DNA of 64,000 nt. Source: Enoplolaimus lenunculus (lineage: Eukaryota > Nematoda > Enoplea > Enoplida > Thoracostomopsidae). Within the stretch, counting starts at the first letter, position 1; the number at the start of each line of letters is the position of its first letter. The notes under the pieces are model-generated. The model was not told the origin of the DNA. It searched no databases and saw nothing but the letters and a program-made list of their open reading frames with translations. Location: positions 434,001-498,000 of the forward strand of contig JASANG010004128.1 in NCBI GenBank assembly GCA_030248215.1. Direction: 5' to 3'. Below, piece by piece: positions 58,731-64,000 of this stretch. Made by a program: the position numbers and the translations under genes.

Positions 58731-59204
58731 GCCCTATTCACACGTCAAGTTTCTGCATCAGAAACTTGCACGTGCAACTTACATGTGTAAGTGCAAAAAA
58801 GGTTTAACCCTTTCTCACATGAATATTTGCATTTTCACATGAGATGTAATTTCAAGGTGAGATTCGAACCCCAGTCTCACGGGTGGGAGCCGTGTACGAT
58901 GACCACTGAGCTACAGGAGATTGACGCTCGAGCTTGAAGGGGCTCTCACATCTTGTGGAGATTTTACACTGCGCATATAGGTTATAAATTTTAAACACTG
59001 CTCACAGTGCGTGTATTGCTCGTACATTATTGTATTTAGTTGATCATAGTATACTCTATGAGTTAAAGGGTTAAAGTTATTCCAGCTGCAAATTATCCAC
59101 TAGAATTCATGCTGTTAAATTTAAACCGCACGTGTGAATGCAGTTCTAAATTCGCTTGATTGTTTTGCACCTACATTTTGATTGGCCAATTGACAACTGT
59201 GTTG
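58731..59204. mobile_element. GTGCAAG-ended MITE split by a TTAA element
   Basis: GCCCTATTCACACGTCAAG starts the element; its right half resumes at 59075 with CCAGCTGCAAATTATCC and runs to about 59204, where it is cut by the next repeat. The right terminus is missing. The interruption at 58804-59074 shows this family was resident before the TTAA element jumped. Confidence 0.65.
58804..59074 (-). mobile_element. piggyBac-like MITE with tRNA-like core, copy 3 (nested)
   Basis: TTAA-CCCTTTCTCACAT at the left and AGTTAAAGGG-TTAA at the right, inside a GTGCAAG-ended MITE. The tRNA-like core is on the minus strand at about 58850-58920: TAGCTCAGTGGTCATCG, a perfect 5-bp anticodon stem (CACGG/CCGTG) with a CCC anticodon, then GGGGTTCGAATC. 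T and acceptor stems are poor. Confidence 0.72.
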
Positions 59205-59216
59205 CTGATCGGTTCC

Positions 59217-59386
59217 GGGGCGGGAGGGATTTCAGTGGAACTGCAATAGAGTAAGCTTACCTTTTAGAATAACTTTCGTACCTCAGTCTAATGCTAAGGT
59301 ACAGGCTTATACTTACGCCTAGACTTAAGCTTAAAAACATGTTTACACTACGGCTACGGCCCCCCTGATTTATACATTGCAAGTTG
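59217..59386. repeat. Decayed TTAGGC MITE
   Basis: GTACAGGCTTATACTTACGCC, then TTTACACTACGGCTACGGCCC and CTGATTTATACATTGC, matching in order the right half of copies 1 and 2. Confidence 0.5.
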
Positions 59387-59689
59387 AAGCTGGAGGTGAA
59401 AAATACCGGAGTCAGAGGTCAACAAAATTTGCCGGAACCGGGAATGAAGCGAAATTGGGTAGTTAAAATAATATTGAATGCAGCGAAATGTCAAAAAATA
59501 GGTTCAAGTCTTATTTTTATGAAAATCTGACAATTAACTTGGGAAAATTGTACCAAAAACGAACGATACTATTTTTCCAGAACTATTGAAGATTTTAGTA
59601 GTGAAATTGCCGGAACGTCAGGCAAAAATTCTACCAAAGTCAAATCCAATTTTGTGCCAGATCCGGAGGCAGACCTTCGGTTGTACCCC
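59376..59689. mobile_element. CCGGAG-family MITE, decayed copy
   Basis: GCAAGTTGAAGCTGGAGG at the left and GGAGGCAGACCTTCGGTTGT followed by ACCC at the right. The interior AAAATTTGCCGGAACC and GGTAGTTAAAATA words match 20390-20769. Confidence 0.58.
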
Positions 59690-59938
59690 AATACATTGCA
59701 CATAATCTATAAAATTTTGCCGAATTATATTTTTGATCGCGGTCTTGAAAAATCTCAACAATGGTGCCCGATCTCAAAACAAGCTCAGTGAAAGGTGCAA
59801 CTTTAGAGAAAATTGAAACTATTTTGCTGTCAAAACTAGCCAATGTATAGCACAGGGGCTCCCCATATTCCAAGGTGGAAAACTTATAACCAGGAGTGCA
59901 GCGCAGGCACTCCTGTATGACGGCTAGATATTACGCAG

Positions 59939-60230
59939 GTTTGGTAGGAAAATTCACAAGCATATTAATATTTGCTAAAAAATCCAAAAGTGAAAAATTC
60001 AGACTGCTGAATTTTCCGTAGTTTGGTAGGGAAAGGTTTTCTCTAGGTGTGGTAGAGAAGGAACAGTTTGGTTGGTTTGCCTCGACAAATGGGGTGTGTG
60101 GACTCAGGCCAAGGTATTAAACTCCAAAATTTTCCCGGCCAAATTATGCCTGTGATTGTTACTACCAAACCAGCGGAATTCCCTGCCGTGATACAGCAGC
60201 CGCTCCGCTTCAGAATTTTCCTACCAAACC
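59939..60230. mobile_element. MITE with perfect 18-bp ends GGTTTGGTAGGAAAATTC
   Basis: GGTTTGGTAGGAAAATTC at 59939-59956 and its exact inverse at 60213-60230. A partial internal copy (GTTTGGTAGGGAAAGG) lies near 60020. No other copy of these ends was seen in the window. Confidence 0.7.
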
Positions 60231-60247
60231 ATGAAAAAGTTAGGCGT

Positions 60248-61115
60248 TTTGTGGCAATTGGAAAAACTTATCTGCGTTTTTCTTGTCTATAATTCAGTTT
60301 CAAGAAAGTTCAAACTGTGTATAACTGTTATAGGACGTACCAAGGTTTCAACGTAACACTGTTTCTGACTCCGATTCCAACAAACGTTGATTTTGGTAAA
60401 AACCATGTTATATGTAGACTCAAGCCGTAGGAATGTAAGATTAAATATGAAATGGTGTAAAATTTTATTTTATGCTACTATAGAAATGATTTAAACATAC
60501 CAGCTTTTAGAACTGCTGAATGCACAGTTGGTTAACGCGGATTGGTTATCAATTCCTAAAGGCTTATAGTCACGGAGTGGAAATTTTTTACTCCGAGAGT
60601 CATATTTCTCAAGTACGGCAGGGTACAGATAAAGAAGTATAGGCGTTTTAGAGTATAGTGACGAGGACTCAATTTTTTCTGAGCCTGTAGCACCTCTCAA
60701 CGGCCAGGTTGCGAGTGATACGAAACGTATGGAAGCAAATAATCAAAATGTAGTGCAGTTAGTCACAGTTGTGAGAGATTTAGCAATAACGGATGGTTTT
60801 GATCAAATCTCGCAACGCTTCCGTTTAGAGGCTGATACAGACTTGGTCGCCTCGTTTTAATGAAGAGATTTAGCTGGTTTTGACTTTAACACTTGGATTG
60901 AGATTTTTAATACATATTGCAACGCTATGTTGTAGCTATTTTCGCAGGAGCACAAAAATAATCGAGGGATAGGGTGACAATTGGACAAACTAATCTGCGC
61001 TTTTCTTGTTCATAATTCTGTTTAAAAAAAATTCAAATTAAGAGTATAACTGTTATAGTAAGTACCAGGGTTTCAATTCCGACAAATGGTGATTTTGGCA
61101 AAAACCTTAAGGTGA
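60248..61115. repeat. Direct repeat pair 60248-60405 / 60966-61115
   Basis: Both copies read GACAATTGGA(A/C)AAACT, ATCTGCG, TTTTCTTGT, TATAACTGTTATAG, GGTTTCAA, then TGATTTTGG(T/C)AAAAACC. Spaced 0.7 kb apart, same orientation; either a dispersed repeat or a local duplication. Confidence 0.55.
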
Positions 61116-62344
61116 CTTTATGATATATCAAAATGTTAAAATTTTAATAAATTTTGTAGATCGAATGCTTGATCAATTTTAAAAATACAATTTCATATGT
61201 GGATTAGATCTGATTTCTAACTTTCACTTCTCCAAGAACTGCGACCAACACCTTGCATATTTTGCTCTATTTCAGCTTTCCCGCATCCTGTGTGCTGTGC
61301 AATATGCGTGCTTGCGATAGCACTCGTGATGTTTTGTCTAGAACAAATAATTCTAAGCAGAATATGGAGTTGGACTTATGAAGTGAATGTTTGAGGCTAA
61401 AAATAAACAAGATGCAATTTGAATTTTATCAAAATAACGTTCTTTGGCTTTAGTGCTGTATAATATTATTCAACCCATGGTTATTCAGATTTGAGTCAGC
61501 AAAAAGTGCAGGAAGGACACTATTTGGGTATCCCTGTATATTCGAAAAATTATTCTATTGAGCATTTTAATTTATACTTTCTAGGCTCGGGGAAAACAAA
61601 CGAACTGCCTGAATCCTGGTCCAGAACCAGTTTGAAAATTTGATAAAATCTCCAATCACGGTTTGTAGTCTTATTTCGGTAGTTACCCTTGCGCGGTGAA
61701 CCGGACAATCGTTGCGTGAGTGTTAACCTTGCAAACTTCTGAATATAAGATTGTTGAAACAAAACCAAAATTTGCCTTTGATTTTGCTGTTGCGATAACT
61801 CGTGGCGTTTGCAGGAAAAGGTGATACAACGGATATAAAAGAGTGTTTTACGTCGGGAACACTGCAATTGTTTTCGATGGTTTTCTTTTCTTACAGTTTT
61901 AGCATGAACAGAGTCAAATGCTTTACCTCCCGTACGGGACGATATGCATGTTTTGTGTTTTGTTTTGCGTGCCTTTTTGGTTGATTATTACACGGTATCG
62001 TGACTCTGTGCTCGATTCATAAAAAGTTTAAAAGCCGAAAGTTGGGAATTTAAACCCGCCGTTACAAATATTATATTTTGAATTTTCCACTTTTCCGTTT
62101 CTTTTTCAAACAAATTTTACGCTAAAAATTATCTCTACAAACCTGAGAATATTTGTTCGCAATTGTTTCGTCAATACTGCGTTATGTTCGTCAGGGGGGC
62201 TGCCACCCCTGCACCCCTTGCGATTTGAAGAGGACCGCCGCTTCACGCGCTAAGCATTTTATTTTATTATTGACACTGCTAAACTTACTGAAAAAGTTTT
62301 GACCAGTTTGGTGCTTCAGTATGAGTACCGCTTAGTCCGGGGAT

Positions 62345-62590
62345 TGTGTGGCGGGAGCCCCCCATCCTGCTTACCATTTCTTCAAATCGCCGGGGGACCC
62401 CACAGTTTGTCTTAATAAACGTGAAATATTGTGGCGGGGTAGGGAAAGTTTTTCATTTTGGGGGAAGAAACGGACGGCAGTCCCCATCCTGCTTAGCATC
62501 ACTTAAAATCGGTCCCGCAATTTGTCTTAATACACGAGAAAGAATGTGGCGGGGAAAATGTTTTCATAGTGGGCGGAAAGTATAAAACTA
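62345..62590. repeat. Local tandem duplication, units of about 125 bp
   Basis: Both units contain CCCCATCCTGCTTA, then CAATTTGTCTTAATA (first unit CAGTTTGTCTTAATA), then TTGTGGCGGGG / ATGTGGCGGGG and GGGGAAGAAA/GGGCGGAAAG. Diverged and GC-rich. Confidence 0.6.
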
Positions 62591-63404
62591 TAAACGTGCC
62601 TGTATTGTATTCGTTTATAAATTTTTCACTTTTCTCGTTTTCGAAACAAAGCCTATGCTTCAGGTTTTCCATACAAACCCAGGGAAAACCATAGGCGTTT
62701 AAATTTTGCACTTTCCTGCACACTGTTAAAAATGCTACGGAAACTTCTGAAAGCCCCGATAAACTGCTCCCAAACTTCGTGGAAACTCCGAATAAAATTC
62801 CATTGAAACCAAAAGACCGTTCTTGGCAAAAGCCGACATCCCGTTGTACGTTGCAAAAAACTAACCTACCGATTTTAATGATGCAGAAGAGGCTGCAGTA
62901 TTATAACAGACCCATTACGGTTATATAAAAGCACCGCCTTCACAAGCCAAATTAATATTAACACTCGAACAATACAAACTAAATTGAGTTTACTCAAATT
63001 CTACAAAATACGAAAAATCATTGGAACAGCGTAGCACGCCATCAAAACTTTTTCAAATTAAACATGGCAGCTAATGAAGTATACCATTATCTTTACACAA
63101 TTAAATTGCTACTGATAATCCCATAAAACGCAGTCAAGTGTTTCATAAACTTGGATGACGTTTATCTTGAACCGTTCTGGTCAACTTGTGAATCGATTCG
63201 ACGGGTTACAAGGATTTTGCATGGAACGTCAGTAGTCTCATAGCATGTCTCTTAATCTCCCGCAATGATATGTGTTCCAAATACATTTTACTTGAATATA
63301 TAAGGGTGGCGGTATACTTTTTGGCAGCTTCAGTGCGTTCTGCCACAGGACGATATGATACCACTACGTGAGCGTAAATCTTAGAACACAAACCTACTGA
63401 ATAA

Positions 63405-63410
63405 TTTATT
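63405..63410 (-). promoter_or_regulatory. Candidate poly(A) signal of the IF1 gene
   Basis: AATAAA on the minus strand about 155 nt after the stop codon at 63566. Canonical hexamer at a usual distance. Confidence 0.5.
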
Positions 63411-63565
63411 ACAACTTTTTATTTCGCGATACCACATTTACAAGTTGACAAGTTCGAAATACAGAACCACCCAATGAAGCCTACATTTAGTCATGGAAGT
63501 TATGCATTGCAATAACATTTAATATATCATTAATTAAACAATATAAAGCACTCATTTGTTCAAAA

Positions 63566-64000
63566 TTATTTTTTCTTCATATTCTCTATCATTTGTTTGT
63601 GTTGATTGATTTTCGCTTGATGCTCTCTCATTTGCTCTTCATGATACTTAATTTCATGTTCAAGATGGTCGTGCATTTTTGATAGCTGTTCTCGTTGCTA
63701 AAAATAAAAGTAAAACACAATTTTATGTAATACTGGGTATGCACTAATTGACAAAAGATTAGCGAGTTTACCCTTCTAACTTAAAATAAGCTAAGCCTGT
63801 GTTAAATACTCTGTCAACACAGAAACAACGAAAATACAACAAAGACTATGCTGCAAATTTAAAATATAACATCAGCCAGCCTCTTTCAATAACTATCTAA
63901 ACGACGACAAATTATTGCTCCCGTATGTCGCATACGCACTGAAAAAATAATTTTCGACAAGCACATCAAAACTAACCAAGCGGTAAAAATATTCCTCTTC
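63566..64000 (-). CDS. mai-2: Mitochondrial ATP synthase inhibitor IF1 (MAI-2-like), C-terminal exons
   Basis: Two exons: 64000-63977 (cut by the window edge; donor CTTG|GTTAGT) and 63697-63566 (acceptor TTTATTTTTAG, stop TAA), joined in phase 0. The peptide reads EEEYFYRL, REQLSKMHDHLEHEI, YHEEQMREHQAKINQH and ends ENMKKK. The (E)EYFY(K/R)xQxxQL inhibitory motif and the His/Glu-rich C-terminal coiled coil match the IF1 family, closest in style to C. elegans MAI-2 (EDEYFYKQQ). In the family the inhibitory helix enters the F1 catalytic interface and blocks ATP hydrolysis when the matrix acidifies; the coiled coil dimerises. The N-terminal presequence lies outside the window. Confidence 0.9.

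Larger units (their letters stand above)
50868..63565. other. Gene-poor, MITE-rich 12.7 kb
   Basis: No frame- and splice-consistent exon was found on either strand. It holds the long inverted-repeat element at 52534-53444, CAGTGGCG-, TTAA-, GTGCAAG-, TTAGGC-, CCGGAG- and GGTTTGGTAGG-type elements, and local duplications near 60.3/61.0 and 62.4 kb. Open frames here are short and overlap repeats. Confidence 0.5.

Noticed and set aside
58850-58920. Functional tRNA-Gly(CCC) gene on the minus strand
   Set aside because: The anticodon stem and boxes are good, but T and acceptor stems fail and the sequence lies inside a MITE; the sister copies at 9151 and 25124 pair even less well.
1-64000. LTR retrotransposons, endogenous viruses, Polintons, CRISPR arrays
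   Set aside because: No long direct terminal repeats, capsid, envelope, integrase or polymerase-type frames, and no repeat-spacer arrays were seen by reading; a profile search would be needed to exclude small relics.

Overview
The window looks like nuclear DNA of a nematode. It is AT-rich and intron-dense, with short T-rich 3' splice sites ending in TTTTAG or TTTCAG. It carries nematode-typical modules (trypsin-inhibitor-like TIL domains, DUF19-like Cys/helix blocks, a short ionotropic glutamate-receptor-like gene) and many interspersed TTAGGC repeats, the canonical nematode telomere unit. Introns of about 1 kb packed with small DNA transposons suggest a repeat-rich, larger-genome nematode rather than a Caenorhabditis-like one. 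The species cannot be fixed from this sequence alone.

Three genes can be read with splice-consistent frames. (1) Plus strand, 1336-6036: a five-exon, about 514-residue ionotropic glutamate-receptor-like subunit. It has an S1 lobe, M1, a pore/M3 region, an S2 lobe and M4, and no amino-terminal domain. (2) Minus strand, 46116-10664: 28 exons join in one open frame of 6195 nt (2064 residues). The product has a signal peptide, two DUF19-like blocks in one 1.6-kb exon, seven six-Cys modules, two TIL domains, a six-Cys module, an LDL-receptor class A module, a third TIL, four more six-Cys modules, a fourth TIL, a further DUF19-like region split over eight exons, and a hydrophobic C-terminal tail. 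Exons 2-19 are all symmetrical phase 1-1, the signature of exon-shuffled extracellular modules. (3) Minus strand, at the right edge: the last two exons of a mitochondrial ATP synthase inhibitor (IF1; C. elegans MAI-2 type), truncated by the window end. A weak two-exon candidate lies on the plus strand at 50057-50867.

The rest is intergenic or intronic DNA dominated by MITE-like non-autonomous DNA transposons. The clearest are a hAT-like family whose body is made of TTAGGC telomere-type repeats (copies at 5018-5236 and 19280-19479, each with an 8-bp target duplication, plus many decayed relatives); a piggyBac-like family with TTAA ends enclosing a tRNA-like sequence (9020, 25019, 58804); a GC-rich Harbinger-like palindromic family (13831, 23987); a CCGGAG-rich family; a GTGCAAGTTT-ended family; and a 0.9-kb element with inverted ends of about 215 bp (52534-53444). 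Several are nested, giving relative ages.

Layout: 1-1335 no clear gene; 1336-6036 receptor gene; 6037-10663 intergenic between convergent genes, with repeats; 10664-46116 the large modular gene with repeat-filled introns; 46117-63565 gene-poor, repeat-rich; 63566-64000 end of the IF1 gene. No CRISPR array, rRNA, convincing intact tRNA gene, LTR element or virus-like element was recognised.
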